From Diplosphaera chodatii (Eukaryota; Chlorophyta; Trebouxiophyceae; Prasiolales; Stichococcaceae): 64,000 nucleotides of DNA. Both the position numbers and the translations under genes were made by a program. This document shows positions 1 to 15,000 of the stretch, in pieces. Position 1 is the stretch's first letter, and each line of letters starts with the position of its first letter. The DNA is taken from positions 1,164,964 through 1,228,963 of the forward strand of contig JAALGY010000014.1 in assembly GCA_032358165.1 (NCBI GenBank), written 5' to 3'. The notes under the pieces were generated by a model that searched no databases, was not told the DNA's origin, and saw nothing but the letters and a program-made list of their open reading frames with translations.

Positions 1-3000
1 TCTGGTGCAGCAATCGTGGTGCGGGTGCCATACACATATGACGACGCCGTGATGCAGACGGATGGCACGCCGATGCCAGTGCCCTACGAGGCTCTGGTCG
101 TCCTGTCAGACGTGCAGGTGTGCACCTGCCAACTCCACCAGCGCCTGGGAACGCTTGTCAGCATGTGCCAGCAGCAGAGGCTGCATGACTTGCCAACACT
201 GTTGTGCAAATGGATGTGATTCTGTCGGCTATCTGGAGCAACGAGACGGTGCTGCAATGTGACAGGCCAGCATCTTCGGCGACGAGTTCTGGCAGTTTGT
301 GGAGTGCGGCGGCAACGGCGCGCTGCAGCGCTGTAGCGTGGGGCTGTGGGTGGACGTGGTGTGTGCCCAGCGCACACCAGCCAAGCGGCTGCAGGTGGCA
401 CCAATGGAGCATGTATACTTATGTACAATTTGTGGCTTATCAGCAGCCGTGGGGTGCTATCTAATCAGCACATGTGGGATGGGTTGTGCCCAGGCCCAAC
501 TGCTTCATCAGATGCACCCGGCGGACCACATCACACACAGGCCAGCTGCGGACAGACCTTGGTTGCTGATGTCGCGATGGTGTGCGCAGGTGCTGGACGA
601 TGCAGCGCTGCAGGGCCTGCGCCGGGTGTGGGCGCACCCGGAGGACGTGCTCACCCACTTCCAGGTACATTTAGCACTATCCGCAAACTCCACAGACTGC
701 TGGTTCCCGCCCGCAGCACGTGTCACACTGCCGGGAGCCCTGCAACATGCAGAGCTGATGCAGGCTCTGCATAATGCAGCCTTAGGTTGTCACGACTGCT
801 ATCTGCTTCGTGGACGAGTGATGACATGCATATGAATCTGCATGGGGGGCAGGTCTACCTAAAGAGGTTGATGATAGCGAAGTAGACCCTGCAGCTAATC
901 ATACATGTCTGCCGCTGCAGGAGCGGAGCGAGACTGCGTTTTCCAGCATGTCCTCTGCGCACCTGGGCCTGAACCGGCCGTCCCTCAGCCTGCTGCGCAT
1001 CTCCACCACGGGGCCGGCGTCGGCGCAGAAGCCCACCCCGCAGCGCTTCCCCGGCATCAGCGAGGACGCCCAGCCGCAGCCGGCAACCCCCGGCGGCAGG
1101 GTAGGGTTCAGGGCTCCGACATGCCAGCCGCCCCTGCGTATGCGCTCCGAATGCAGGCGGCTTCGTCATGTCCTGCGCCGTCGCAGACAATGCAACACCT
1201 GTGGCTCATGCTCACAGACCTGCCTGATTTTGGTTTGCGCAGAGCTCCTGTCTGTGTCAGGATCATCAGCATATGAGGCCGCCCCCAGATCGGCAGCCAC
1301 ACTTACGCAAGGCTTTCCACTGCCACTGGTGACTGCAAAACTGAAGGGTTCTGAGCCTTTGATGCAGGGGGAGCTGCTGCCGCTGGTGCCAGTGCTGCGG
1401 CTGGCGGGGCTGCGGGCGGAGGGCGCCTCCCGCACCGCGCCGCTGCCTGCGCCCCCTGGCAATGCCTCGCTGGGCCTGGCCATCTCCGCCATCGGGCTGC
1501 AGGTGATCGTGTGAAACCTGACGTGGTTGTTGGGTAAGCAAACACGTTTGGAAGTGAACGACAATGGACGGCGATGTCATGAAGTAAGCACTGATCCAGG
1601 CAAAGGACAAAAGAGCAGTATATGTTTTCTTCCGAAGACATGTCAATAGACGTCGGCATAAACAATTCAGCCGAGGGTCTGGCTGCGCTTTTGCCCTGCA
1701 ACGAGATTGGGGTGCCCTTGATGTGCTGTGAGCAAGATGTGGTGGCAATGCGGAGCTGCAGTACGAAGTGCTCGGCGCTCCCTGTGCAGGTGTGGCTGTC
1801 GCCATATCAAGTGGCGCACGGGGTGGCGCTGGCGGAGGGCATTGCGGCCACGCTGCCGCGGCTCAGGGCAGCGCCGTTGCCGCCCCCGGCTGCAGCAATC
1901 GCCGCCGAGGTGCTCATCCCCTGCAACACACCGCTTGCGAAGCAGAGCCATCGGTCACTGCCCACTCACACCTGGCCCATGCAGCTGCACGCCAGCGCTC
2001 TGGTGGCGGCACATGCCGTCCTTTTCGGCACTGGCTGCAAGCTGCTTGCATGGTCACCGCGGTCGTTGCAACTCCCGACAGCCGGGTCTTGACGCAGCAC
2101 ACCTCGCATGGCGCAGGCTGCAAAGGAGGCTGTGCCGGATGTTGTGTCGACGCTGGCCATCATGAAGCGGCGGCAGCGCCTGCTGATCTCCGCCGAGTTT
2201 CCGCTGATCACCGTCCTGTGCATGGTGCGTAGCGGAAAGTTTATTCAACTTCCTTCATTATCCATTATTGTTGTAAATGAGTTTTGTTTTTGATTTCACG
2301 TGTTTTTGTGCACGTCAGTCATAAATCAAAAGCACAGTTTACGTTAAAATTGAAATAATCAAGCCGCTTCTCTACTTCATTGCGACTACCTGTCTGGCCG
2401 CCTGGGACATCATGCATTTTTGCACGCTGCGCTGGGCAGGTGGCAAAGCCGCCAGATGCAGCTGAGCACCACCCGCAGCCCGCAATGCAACCGCAGCACG
2501 ACTGGCGGCAGCGGTCGACCAGCAGGCGGTGGCAGCCCGCGGCCGAGCCCAACGGCTGGAGCCAGGGCGTCCTGCCTGTGTACAGCATCTCCATCGTGGC
2601 TGCCCGTGCGATGTGCAAGTACAAGGCAAGCTCTCGGAGCATGCTATTTTGCCCTCCAGTATTGGCCAGTTTTACGTTGCAGCGTCCATGTACTCGGAGT
2701 GTACGCGACAACTGGACACCTGGGACTGCATCGTCTGAGCTTCAAACAACCTGCACTGCATCTCGGCGTGCAGGGCACCGGCGAGATATCGGCGGGGCTG
2801 CGGGTCGATGGTCTCATGGCGCGGGACCTGACGTGCGCCCCGACAGCGAGGCACGCCTACATCCTGCGGCCGCTGCCGACGCGCGCGGACCGGCTGCAGC
2901 AGTTTGCCACCACGCAGCGGGCGTCCATGCTGCGCTACACCGCGCTCAGCCCCATTGTCTGCAGGTGTGATCGCAGGGGCCTTGCATTCCGAAGTTGTCA

Positions 3001-6000
3001 TGATGACAGATGGCCACCCGTCTCTTGTGGGCATCTGGTCAGGTCCAGGGTTATGAGCTGGCTGTATGCCGTTGGCACCTGTTTGGTGGCAACACCACTT
3101 ACCTGTCTGCAAAGCTAATGGTGTGAAACGCTCAGCAAGCAGCAAGCGCTGAGGGAGGATCACAACAAACAGTCTGTGATACATTTCCTGCTCAATCTGT
3201 AGTTAACCCTACGATGAAAAATATCCTGTTGCAGGTGGGTGCGGGCGGTGCAGACGGTGCTGCTGCGGCGGCGGTCGGAGCGGCGGCGGCTGTCGCGGCA
3301 GGCGTCCATCGGCGACAGCCCCCTGCGCTCGCTGCCCGGCGGCGTGGTCGCGGGCCCCCAGCTTGCGTTTTCGTTCGAGCGGGGCGCCGACGCGGCGCTG
3401 CTGATGGACCGGCCGCCCGAGCTGCCGCCCGCCCCCGCTGAGGTCACGCTGCAGGTGGGCTGTCAGCGCTCCAGCTGCACCAGCAGTGGGGCTGCAAGCG
3501 GGCTGCACATGTGCAGTGTTATGTGCTTCATCACGCAGTGCCGCCTGCTGCAGTAAAGCTTGCGTGACATCCTCACGAAGCTGACAACTGATGCAGTTGC
3601 ACAGTGCCTACAATACAACCCAATGAAAGTGGTCATGTTACCCATACATGCAGAGTAAGCTCTGAGTGAACAAGCACTCACATGATAGCATTGGAGCTCT
3701 ACAGGTGGGGCACCTGCTGGCCATCACGCAGTCGCAGTCGCGGGACCCGGCGCTGCCGGTCTTCACCCAGATCATGCAGCTGCTACGGAATGCCAAGCTG
3801 GCCGCGGGGCGCCGCACCTCGGCGGCGGCCGCGGTGGCGGCGGCCGCAGCGGCCGAGACCCTGAAGCCCGCGCTCGGCGGGGGCGGCGCCAGGCGGGCGG
3901 CCTCCAGGCCGGACCGGCCGCGGAAGCCGAAGGAGTCGCGCACCACCGCCTGGGGCATCGTGGTGCGTGTCCCACCCTGGAACGGCCCACGCATTGCTCG
4001 CACCTGCAATTGCTTGGCATGGCTACAGGACGGTCTCCACGGCACGGCATGACGGCCTTCTGGGATCGAAACTTACATCGAAAGTCTCACAATGTAGGCG
4101 CTGCTGTGACATGAGCATGGTCAATAAGCCGCAGTCTAATGCCCATGTTGGTGTCATTGTTGGCAGTCGGCCCAGACCATCTGTGCAACAAGGTGCAGAC
4201 AGCCTGCATGAAGCACAGGCTGCTCTGGATGCTCCTGCTCAGTTCGTCCGAGTGTGTTTGGCGTCATGCAATGTACTGGTCTATGGCTTCCATGTCTATC
4301 GTAGTGTACCTTGGCACTGGATCTGGCGACTGCAAAGGTGGTAGGGCTCACTGATGCGCCGTGCTATGCAAATGGCTGGAGCACTCTGTGCTGCTGCATT
4401 GGCCACGAAGCATGACTGCACTGACTGCGAAGTGCAGGTCAAGGTGCAGCTGGTGGGCTTCGACGCGATGCTCCTGGTGGAGGGCCGCGAGCTGCTGTAC
4501 GCCAAGCTGCTGGACGTCGATGCCTTCCTGTCGGCGGCGCCGCTGGGGGGCCAGCCGGCGCCGGGCGAGCCGCGGCTGACGCTGGCGCTCAATGCCGGCG
4601 ACGTGGCGCTGCGCGACATGCAGGTGAGGCCTGACCGCTACTTCAGTCGGCTATGTGTCTGGTGTGCCTGCTGTGCTGCAGCCAGTTTGTAAGCCAGTTG
4701 TCCTTCTGTGAGCATGCAACCAAGTAGCACCAGCGCGTCCCTGATTCCACTGTTGTTGCGCGCAACCCATCTCAATCTACAACACTTCCAGGTAGGTGCC
4801 ATCAACAAGCGACCGAGCTTCTGATGCCTTCTTGCAGGCGCGCCCAGAGCACAGCCACGTGCTGCGGCCGTACTCCTCGGGCAAGTACACCGAGGTGCGC
4901 ATGACGCTTAGCATCCCGGCGGCCGGCGCGCCGCAGCTGCAGCTGGAGGTGGCGTCCCCGCGCATCCTGCTGATGCAGCGCTTCGTGCTGGACGTCATCT
5001 ACGGCGTCCAGCTGTTCCTTGTGCGTTCTGTAGGATTCTGGGCAGCATCACACATCTGAGCGCTCCCTTCACTGTGCAGTTGTAACGTGTGTATGTTCAG
5101 GCAACTAATTTCTGTGATCTAGGTGAGTGACATGTGGGTGCTATATACCTTGTCATGCACTACCTGTAACATAGTATCAGGCAGAGCATAATACCTTTTC
5201 CTGTGCACCTGCTATGTCTTGTCCGGCTTCGAGATGCCAGTGCACGGCTCAGCCGCTACTGTTTCCGAGCGCAGAAGGCGCTGGCGCCCGCCAAGGCGGC
5301 GCAGCGCGGGCTGCACGCCGCGGTGGCCGCCAGCAGGGCGTCCGCCGCGGAGCAGCCGGCGCCGCTGCCGCACCCCCGCGAGATCGAGGCGTCGCTGCGC
5401 GCCGGGGAGGCGGCGGAAGCAGGAAGTGGCGCACAGCCGCCCACGCCGCCGCCCCTGGTCTTCCAGCTGACGGTCTCGGACGCCGCCGTGGTGGTCCCCA
5501 TCCACTCCACGTGCGCTGTGCATGCATGCTGTCAGACCAGCATGCACAGTTTGGAATGATGGCTCTGCTTGTTTCTGCAAACCAAGAGCTTCCCACGCTG
5601 GGGGTCCTAGCTCAGGTTCTCACCCTGCAGTGACTCTGCTGTGTCAACCCCACACCTAAGCTGCAGACATTGGTGCAGATTGACCTAGGCGAAATATATG
5701 CCTCATCATATGCAAGAAAGGCCTGCGTATCATTCAACTCCTGCCACCTTTGGTGTATCGGATCACAGACTATCAGTACTACTATGCGCTCAGGTCGGTG
5801 GAGGTGCTGGCGGTGGAGCTCGAGTGTGTGACGCTGGCTATGCCCGGCTCAGCAGTAGCCGCCGAGCAGCTGGCGGCGGCCGAGCTGCCGCCCCTGTCGT
5901 CGATGGTCGCCTCCGCCCTGGATGGCCGCTGCGACTACGCACGAGGGACCTCCGTCACGGCGCAGACCACAGAGTCCCGAGACCGGTGAGCACATTCACT

Positions 6001-9000
6001 GCTGCTTGCACTGTCCAACAGCATCGTTCACTAAGACGTGTGCGCTGGTCGAATCAGCGATGGAAAAGACTCGTGTGCCCCTGCCGTCAAGTTGTCTTTC
6101 AGCATCGTGTTGACCAACATAGTACTGGTTGCACAAAGGCCAGAGAATTGCCAAGGGACTGGATTATGTCAATGTGTATATTCGTGCTGTCATAGGGACG
6201 CTCGTCCGCGGCCGCCACCGCAGCCGCCGCCGGGCCCCTGGCCGCGGCAGCAGGCTCCGCAGCGCCGCAGCAGCCCAGGCAGCCCCTCTGCAGCTGGCAC
6301 GCCAGCGCAGCAGCACGCCGGTGAACAACCCCAGTCGCCAACAGCTGAGTCAGCCGGGCCGGCCTCCGGCGGGGCGGACGGCGAGATCCCGCCGGCGGGC
6401 AACGGCAGTGCTGGCGATGATGCAGCCGCCAAGTCGCCGGCGCAGCAGCGCCGGTGGCAGGACCGCCTCAAGCGGCGGCTGGCAGGGGTGATCCACCTTG
6501 ACGATGCAGAGCGCAACGGGGCCCGCGCCTCACACCGGCCTGCCGGCGTGGTATCTGTGCAGCTGCCCAAGCAGGCAGCAGACAGCGACAGCATTGAAGC
6601 AGCTGATGCTGCAGCGCAGCTGCCACGCAGTGACAGCCAGCAGGAGCAGCAGCAGCAGCAGCCCGAGCCGCAGGAGCTGCAGCATCCCGACACCCGGGAT
6701 CCTCAGCAGCAGCGGCGGCAGGGGGGCATCAGGGGCCATGTGGCGAACGTGGCTGCACAGCTGGAGGCGGCCGCGGCCGCCAGCGGCGGGCAGGTCGACC
6801 CTGGGCGTGGGGGCCTCGCCAGGGGGCGGCAGGCCTCCAGGCCCCACGCCGACCAGGGGGACGAAGCGCGCCGGCCGCGGGGCGTGCAGCTGTCCACGGG
6901 CGGCAGGCGGTTAGTCAACTCGCCGCCCCGCTCCGCGCTGAAGCCGGGGCAGACCCCCTTTGGCGCGCCGCACATGCAGCAGCAGCCCCTGGACGGCAGC
7001 CAGAGGTTGGGCCTCCAGCTGCTGGGTCCCGCTGTCTGCTGGGGTATGCCAGTACTGTGCAGCATATGCAGTTTGCGTTGAGCACGCCGGGCAGGATCCT
7101 AAAGTCCCAGCCATGGCTGATTGTGCAGGCCCAAGGCTGCGGGGCAGCAGCAGCTGGAGGAGGCGCTGGCTGGGGAGTCGCAGCTGGCGGTGCTGGCCAG
7201 CGGCCTCGCCATCATCCACGCCTACCTGGAGCCCATGAAAATGTGCTCAGCAGCTCTATTCATGTGCTGCAAAGTGCAGCTGCACACAGCAGCTGCCTGC
7301 TACCAGGAGCCACTGCAGCGGCAGCCGTGCTGTGTGGTAGTTGCCTGGATGCGCAGGTTCTGCTGCGCTGACAAGTGGGTGATGGTTTGGGTCGCAGTGA
7401 GCGGCGGCCGGCACGCAGCGACAGCTTCACCGCCAGCACCCTGGGCACCTTCTGCATGCCCTGCGCCCTGTGGCAGGTCGCGTCACGGTGCGCCCCCGCC
7501 CTGGCCCCAGTGCAGACCGCAAGCAGCGTCAGCTACAGCTGCTGCTGCTCCTCACTATAGTGGAAATTTGTGTGTATCTTTGTAGTACGTGCCCAGGTCA
7601 CACAGCTGTCAAGCTTGACAGCTGGCCGCTGCCGCCCCACGCAGGTCGAGCTTCGTGTCGCCCACCAGCTTCGGCGTGCTGCTGTTCGAGCGGCCCGGGG
7701 CGCCGCCGCCGGCGGTGCACCTCACCGCGCCGCGGCTCCACGGCGTGATGAACCAGCGCATCTACCGCGCCATCATGGGCATCGTCAAGGGTGCGCCAGC
7801 AGTCTGGCCCTGACGGCTCGAGTGCTCCAAGCACAGCGCTTCTGAGCGCTGCGAAGATGCGGAATGCGGTGTGATAACGCTGCAGCAGGGTTGATTTCGG
7901 GGACGTTCCATGTGTAGGCCGTGTTCTACCAGGTCACAGAGGCTATTGAAGCACGAGATACGCTTTGACTTCAGCCAGCCGCGCTTGGCTGCAGGCAATG
8001 TCAAGGAGGGGTCCAGCTTTTCGGGGGGCATACAGCCGGCCCCCGAGCCCGCGGCGCCGCAGCGCACCCGCATCAACCGGGCCTTCAAGTTCGGCCCCGT
8101 GGCGGGCGACCCCCCGCGCTTCCGCCTCACCGTGGCGGTCCCAGACCTCCGGGTATAAAACACCAAACCCTGAGTGCACGTCATAAGCCCCTCTGGACCA
8201 GCATCGACAGCGTTGAGGGCTGCTGCATGGCAGTGACTGCACACATGCTTGTCGAGATGAACAGCACGCTGGCATGCGCCACTATGGTCAACAATCTGGT
8301 ACGGCCAGCCTCCAGGCGCTGCTGGCATGTAGCAAAGCAGCTCTACACATTCCTTGTGCATATGCTTTACATGCTGGCTGCGATGGTGAAGTACTGTCTG
8401 TCACATATATACGCACTGCACGTCACTTATGGGTTGGTGGCTGTGCAGTGCGTGCTGATGGCGGACCCCACCTGCTGGGACAGCCCCCCTGCAGCGCCAA
8501 CGGCGGAGTGGCCGGGCGCCCAGGCGCCGCGGGCGAACCAGCCGCTGCCCGCCTCCTCCTTCTTCACCGACTTCCTGGTGCGCTTCCCGCTGCCGTCGCC
8601 TCAGAGAGCACCACAATTTGGCTAATAAGACTCAACGCCACCAGCGTTTGACGCTGCAGATGCTGGGTGCCTGCCTGCCGGGTGGTCAGCAGATCCTGCC
8701 CCTACCTCCATGACGAGCGGTAGCCCAGCGCAGTGCTGCAGGGGCAGGAGACGGTCGGGGAGGCACCTGCACCCTATGTGACAGAGTAACCAGTCAACGG
8801 CGACAAATCCTGCGCCCGAGCAATATCTGCAGGACGTCAGCGTGGAGGACAGGGCGATGGTGCTGGGCACGGCGGCGGGGGTGCAGCTGGACCTGGGCAT
8901 CCTGGGCCGCAGCGAGGCGGTGCACATCGCCATCGCCGCCGAGCGCCTGCAGCTGCACGACCTGCGCCTCGCCTACAGGTGAATGCCCTGCCTCGTTAAC

Positions 9001-12000
9001 GAAGCACGTTCAGCGGGTCGAGCACCTGTCGTCATGCAGCTTGGTTTCTCAAGCAGCGGCATGCAGGGTAGTGCCCAGTCATGGCAGCGTCTGCAGATGT
9101 GTCAGGCTGCAGCGCTCGGCAAGGGGGTGCAGGGTCCAGCAGCTGCGCCTGCGCTGCCTGTTGAACCCACTGGCACTGCATGGCTGCGCTGCTGCAGGAT
9201 GCAGCAGGCGCGGGGCGAGGCGGCGGCTCTGAGCCCGCGCACCCCCTCCCCAATGCCGCGGCAGCAGGCGCAGCCGCCCCGGCCGTCGCTGTCCCCGGCG
9301 CTGCCACGGTCCCTGGCCGGCGAGTGGACGCCGCAGCCCGCCAGGGTATTGTCATCCCCCCATCAGGGTTTAGGGTTTTAGGGTAGGCCCGATGCAGTGC
9401 TCCATGCATGGCAGATAGCCCCTATCGGGCAGAGACTCGCAAGCTGATTCAAGGTAAGGTACCACAAATGCAGCAGGTGCTCGTTTGGGGGTGAGCGCAC
9501 ATCGCTTGAGGATGGGTGTTGGTGCAGGGCGCTCTCCGGCGTTCGTCATCCGTGCGGAAGCGCACGCCGCCGGCGCGCTCGCCCCTGGGCCCGGCCCCGC
9601 TCGGCGCGGTGGCAACGCCACGGCAGGCGTCGGCGGCTGCGGCCGCGGCGGCCGGCGGCGACAGGCTGCACCCCATCTTCGACTGGCAGGCGAGCTCTGC
9701 CGCGATGGGTTTTGTCTCACCACCATTGTATGTGACTGCAAGCGTGTGCTGTTGGCTGGGCAAGCGTCACATGGTGTAGGGTGTCTGCCTTCCCAGCCCC
9801 GCTTGTCAACGTGGTGCTGTGAAGTGCAGATGGTGCCGGAGATGGCGGAGGAGTTCCCAGAGGGCGTGCCGCTGCTGTCGCTGCTGTGCATCCCTGAGGC
9901 GCCCGTGCCCGAGGAGGCCGCGCACCTGAAGAAAGCGGGGGATGGCGGCAAGTTTGCAAACCCACTGGAGGTGTGAAGTGGCCTGTGTATGCTGACAGGC
10001 CGCCAAAGGATGCCGGTCTTGCAGCATGGCAGGTCCATGGGTTTCAATTACTGCATCATGGACACAAGCGCTCGTCCTGCACATCATTCCCTCTTCACCT
10101 CGGACTGGCAACGCTGTGCCCAAATATTTGGTTATAGATTTCCAACATCTTCACATGCCCTGCCGCAGATCGCGGTGGCGGTGATGCTGGATGGCACAGT
10201 GGCGGTGGAGGTGGCGTCGCAGCACGCCCTGCTGCAGTGGCCCTTCATGGCGGACATCAGCATGGTGGATGCGATCACCAAGGTCTTCCTGCTGCCGCCG
10301 TCGCTGCTGGACGGCACCCAGCCCAACACCACCGCCGAGCTGGGCACGCTGCAGGTGAAGCTGTGGGGTTCGAAGCGGGTACCCAACTGCTGCGTCCGGC
10401 AACGCTCCGCAGTCATCTCAGAACAGAAATGGCACGCTCATTAACAATCTGCCCATGGCCGCCCACTGACAGCACGGCGTGTATGCAGCAGCAAGACAAC
10501 AATAGCAGAAGCAACAGCTGCAGAAGCAGCAGCAGACCACACTGCACACGTAAAGCGCGCCACAATGTGTGCAGGCGGGGCTCGCGGCCAAGGACCCCGT
10601 CGCCTTTGTCGCCGGCGAGCAGCAGCAGCTGCTGGTGGCGGAGGGCAAGCCCTTCGTGTTCGTGAACGTGGTGCTGTCCGACTCCCAGGCCTTTCTGCCT
10701 GTCCTGGACATGGTGCGCCCCCTGCAGCTTGATAAGCCTCCTCTATCCGTGTGCTGATCTTAGCATGGAAACAGCAGCTTCACTCTGCATTTCTGCTGTG
10801 GATTTTATCACGTCCAGCTGGTATGTACATGATTAGCTGGTTCACTCAGCAGAGGGCATTCTCTTCACTGCAGCCGGTGTTGGCAGAGGCGGTGGACTAC
10901 TTCTTCGGGGACGCCGCCCGTGTTCCCGCCTCCACCAACCTGCACGACCGCCTCATGGACCTGCTGCTGACCGCACTGACCTTTTCATCAAATGATCCAG
11001 GTGCCGCTGCCTCACATGTGAACATCCCTATCAATACTGCCTTGAGCTTGTATGGGGGGTTGTGGCATGCGTATGCTGCGGTCTGTTGCTGCTGTGCTCC
11101 CACTGTTCTGGCCAGCTGCCAGCAACACTTGGCAACCGCCGTGCCTGCCCTGCTATATTGCCAATCGGTCAGTAGAAATGTGCTGAGTATGCTGCTTGGC
11201 CAAATGCAGCTGTCCAGGTAGCGACTGGCAGCCCTTATCAGTAATTCACCTGCTCCCTCTGCGACGAGTTTGCGTCGTTGTCCGCCTGCAGAGGGGGTGC
11301 TGGCGGTGGAGGAGCGGGGCCTGGTGCTGGTGATGTCGGCGCTGCGGGTTGCGTACGCGGGGGGTGGCGACGGGGAGATGGCGCTGCGCACCGACATCCG
11401 CAACATGGCGGGCTTCGTGCGGGACCCGGGGGCGGCCGTCACTGCCGCGATGCTGCCCCTGTCTGCAGGCTTCAAATACGACAGCACCGTGAGTTTCGCA
11501 GCTCACATTATGCGCCACCTGCGTGTGCTGATGCAGTGGCCATTTGATGAGGGAGCTCTCAAATGGCCAGCAGAGGAGATGGCGAAGCATGTGCGCTACA
11601 CGTGAATGCTGTAAAGCTGTACAGCTGTGGCTCAGCTGCTCGTCATCCTTCTGCTGGTCATCCTCCCTTCCACATGTAGAATTCATGTCTTTGCTGTATC
11701 TTACATAGGCTTCCACATAAACATTCGCTGTGCATGGCTCGCAGCTTACAATCTGACTTGCAATACTGCACTCCAGAGACAGACCAAGGTGCACCATGCA
11801 GCGCCAGAGGAAGCCGATTTGCTGCACCTCGAGCCGATACCCTCAACGACTGGTCCCTGGCAACCCTGCCTTCCTGCCTGCAGGTGCCGCAGGCGGCGGA
11901 GGCGGCGGAGGCGGCCCGGCTGCGGGCCGCGGCGTCGACGGTGCAGCGCTGGTGGCGCCGCCGCCGCTGGCAGCAGGCGGTGCAGGCGCGGCGGGCGGGA

Positions 12001-15000
12001 GCGCCCCAGTCGGCCCGCAAGGGCGACCTGGGCTCGCTGAACTCCGGCAACTGGGGGTGCGCATCTTTGTGCTTACAGAGGTTTTACTTGTACACAGGTG
12101 TTTGTGTGCAGAAACCTCAGAGGCAGCTTTGAACAGCAGCAAAAGGCAGGTAAACCATAGGGCTTGGTCATCGAAGCTTGTTTCGCATGATCAATTGGTG
12201 ATGTGCAGTCACGAGTTGTTACTAAGTTGTACTGTGGTTGTACGCCAGCATTGCAGCACTACAGCTGCACCCTTACTCTGCGTCGTGCACTTCAAAACTG
12301 CTTTGTACACCGGGGCTTGCGGCGCTCCCCCCCTGGCCAGCATTGCATTGCACAACATCGAGCATGTCTGGTTCTGCTGCCAGCAGTGCAGTTTGGCCAT
12401 GTGACGTCTGGCTGGTTCCGCAGGGATGTGGCGGCGGCGGGGGCACGGCTGTTTGTGAGCTCTGCGGCCGCTGATGCGAAGGCCGCAAAGGAGGGCAATG
12501 CTGCCAGCACGGACCTCATCGAGAGCCTGGTGTGCTCAATTGCGCCAGGGGACCCACATGTGCAACACTATCCTCACGACAACCTGGTGCAAGCATCGGC
12601 TGCTTTCTGATATCAGTATGCAATGCAGTGTCAGTCACAAATCTTTGTAGTACTGCTGACATGGGTTGCAGGTCATGGAGTATGCGTCACCCCGCACCCG
12701 CAAGCTGCTACAGGACTATAATGCACAGCACGCCCAGGTAGCATCCTGTGTGTCCGGTCATCCCTCTGAACACCCACGCTTGCAAAAAGTCCCATTGTTC
12801 AGCTTGTTGCATCGAATATCATATGTATGTGAACTCAGCGCCTTGCACAGCGGAGGGCACCACCGCAAAACCCTGCCACCACTCTGCTGCTGCAGGCCAG
12901 CAACGGGCCATACGCGCTGCAGAAGGCGTCGCAGACGCGGCAGACGGCGACGCACGAGGTGCATGTAAACCTGGGCCCGCTGACGGCCCGTGCCGCCTTC
13001 TCCCACGTCCCCTTCTGGCAGTCGGCCGCGGCGATGGTGCAGCGCATCGTGCAGCGCCCCACCCCCGGCAACCCTGTAGCGGCCCCCAAGGCCACCGACT
13101 ACAAGGAGGTGCTGCTCTTTAGCAGTTCTTCTGATATCATCCTGGGCGCAATCGGCGCAATGAGCGGCGTCAGGCATGAGATTCATGGCCTCGGGGATGC
13201 CTCCCGGAAGATGTGCAGCTGCTATGCTCTGGGTGATGGCTGTCCCACTGCTTGTGCTGCAGCTGGCAGGGGCGCATGCTGAGGGGTGACTGACCCTGCG
13301 ACCCAGCACCTGCTTCACCTGCATCATGACCACGATGACGTGGCTTGTCTTAACGACCCCAGCTGAGTCGGCAAGCCATCCTGTGTTGACGGTCCCGAGT
13401 CTGACATCACTCCATCCCGTGGCTGCACAGGACAATGATTTCCGACCGGTGCGGGTGCGGGTGGCGGCGGAGGCGGCGGGCGCCGCGCTGCTGCTGTGCA
13501 TGGACCGCCCCGGCAGCTTCGGGGCGCCCGACGTGCTGGAGGTGGCCCTGGACCGAATTGCCGTGGACCACTCGCTGGACGCGCGCTTTTCTGACCGCCC
13601 GCCCGACCAGGTCCGTTTCAACATTGCTTGATAATGGTCTGGTGGAAGCTGCTGCTGTGCTTCGTGGTGCAACGTACCACTTGATGGTGTGGTTGGCGGG
13701 CCCAACACAGCCATGGGCACGGGACGCCTCATCTGTGGCAGCATCAGCACGCATGTGCACCGCCTGCAGTCTCATAATCTACCATCAGCCTCAGACAGGC
13801 ACACCTGCACCCACTTCCATCTAGACAGTCTAGACACATGGAAGGCATGGTTGTGCAGGCGTTGCGGCTGAGCGTGCGGCTGGCGGCCAGCTTCCTGAAC
13901 AACAGCAGCTCGAGGTGGGAGACGCTGGCGGAGCCCTGGGCCGCCCGCGTGGAGCTCATCGAGTACAGCTCCCCCATCTACCGTTCGGACCACCAGCGGT
14001 GGGGGTGTTAAATATCATACGGTTGGGTTCTCCTTAAATCCCACTGTATTCCTGAGCCTCTCACCATTACACCAGAAAATCCCCTTGGCCTTTGCCTCTG
14101 TTGTTCGTTGTTGCCGGGATGCTTGCCTCACCACTTGGCACACCTGCAAAAGTGCCAAGCATGCCGGCAGCAGCTGCTACATGTTGCAACGTCGCAAGCT
14201 GAGCTGCAGTGGTAATTGACACGCATCACCACAGCATGCTGCTTGCCTGAAGCATATGGTAGTGGTGCCGTTCGTTTGGTGGCCATCGCAGCAGCAGTGG
14301 TGGTTTGTCAGGCCACTGCTGGGTGTTGTCGTGGTCCACAAGTCGAGCACTGGCTGTGTGCTCTCACAACTTTGTAGCTCAGCTCAACTGCCTTAACTCT
14401 TCTGGTGCCCCTGTGCTTTGAGACAGTGCTGAGGCTGAGGAACCCCCTATGCTGCAGGCAAGTGTGGGTTACATCGGAGCAGCACCTCAACATGCACTTT
14501 AACCCAGCCGGGCTGCTGTCTGTTGGCGATGCGCTGGCGTTTGCCAAGGCGCTGCAGGCCGCGCCGGTCGAGGCTGGCATCCAGCTGCCAGCCGGTGAGT
14601 CTCACCTGTATATCAGCGCTGTTAGCCGCAGCCCAGTTCAACCCCTGTTGCGTGGTCTTGGAGGTTGAGCCCGGTCCCTCCTTATTTTTTCGATCTGGGC
14701 TGCAACCCCAACGCACACCTCGGGTAGAGACCATCGCAGATCAGCATGCACCAAGCCCTTTGTAAATGCTGCAGGGTCGCCGCTGCTGCTGGGGCCGCCT
14801 GCCGGCGCCGGCGAGACGCCCTCGCAGCCGGAGGCGGTGCCGCCGCCCCGTGCGCAGCTGGGCCTGGCGGCGCCCATCACAGGACGCGCCCCGCAAAAGT
14901 ACCTGATACAGAACCAGTCGGGGCTCAAGGTCTTTTACTGGGCCGACAAGGTGCGGCCTTGGGGGTTTAGCAGGCGGTGCGGTGCTGTCTGATGCCATGT

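Noticed and set aside
12758..13750. A 330-codon - strand open frame.
   Set aside because: It is antisense to VPS13 exons 12896-13108 and about 13431-13610 and to the introns around them; no motif.
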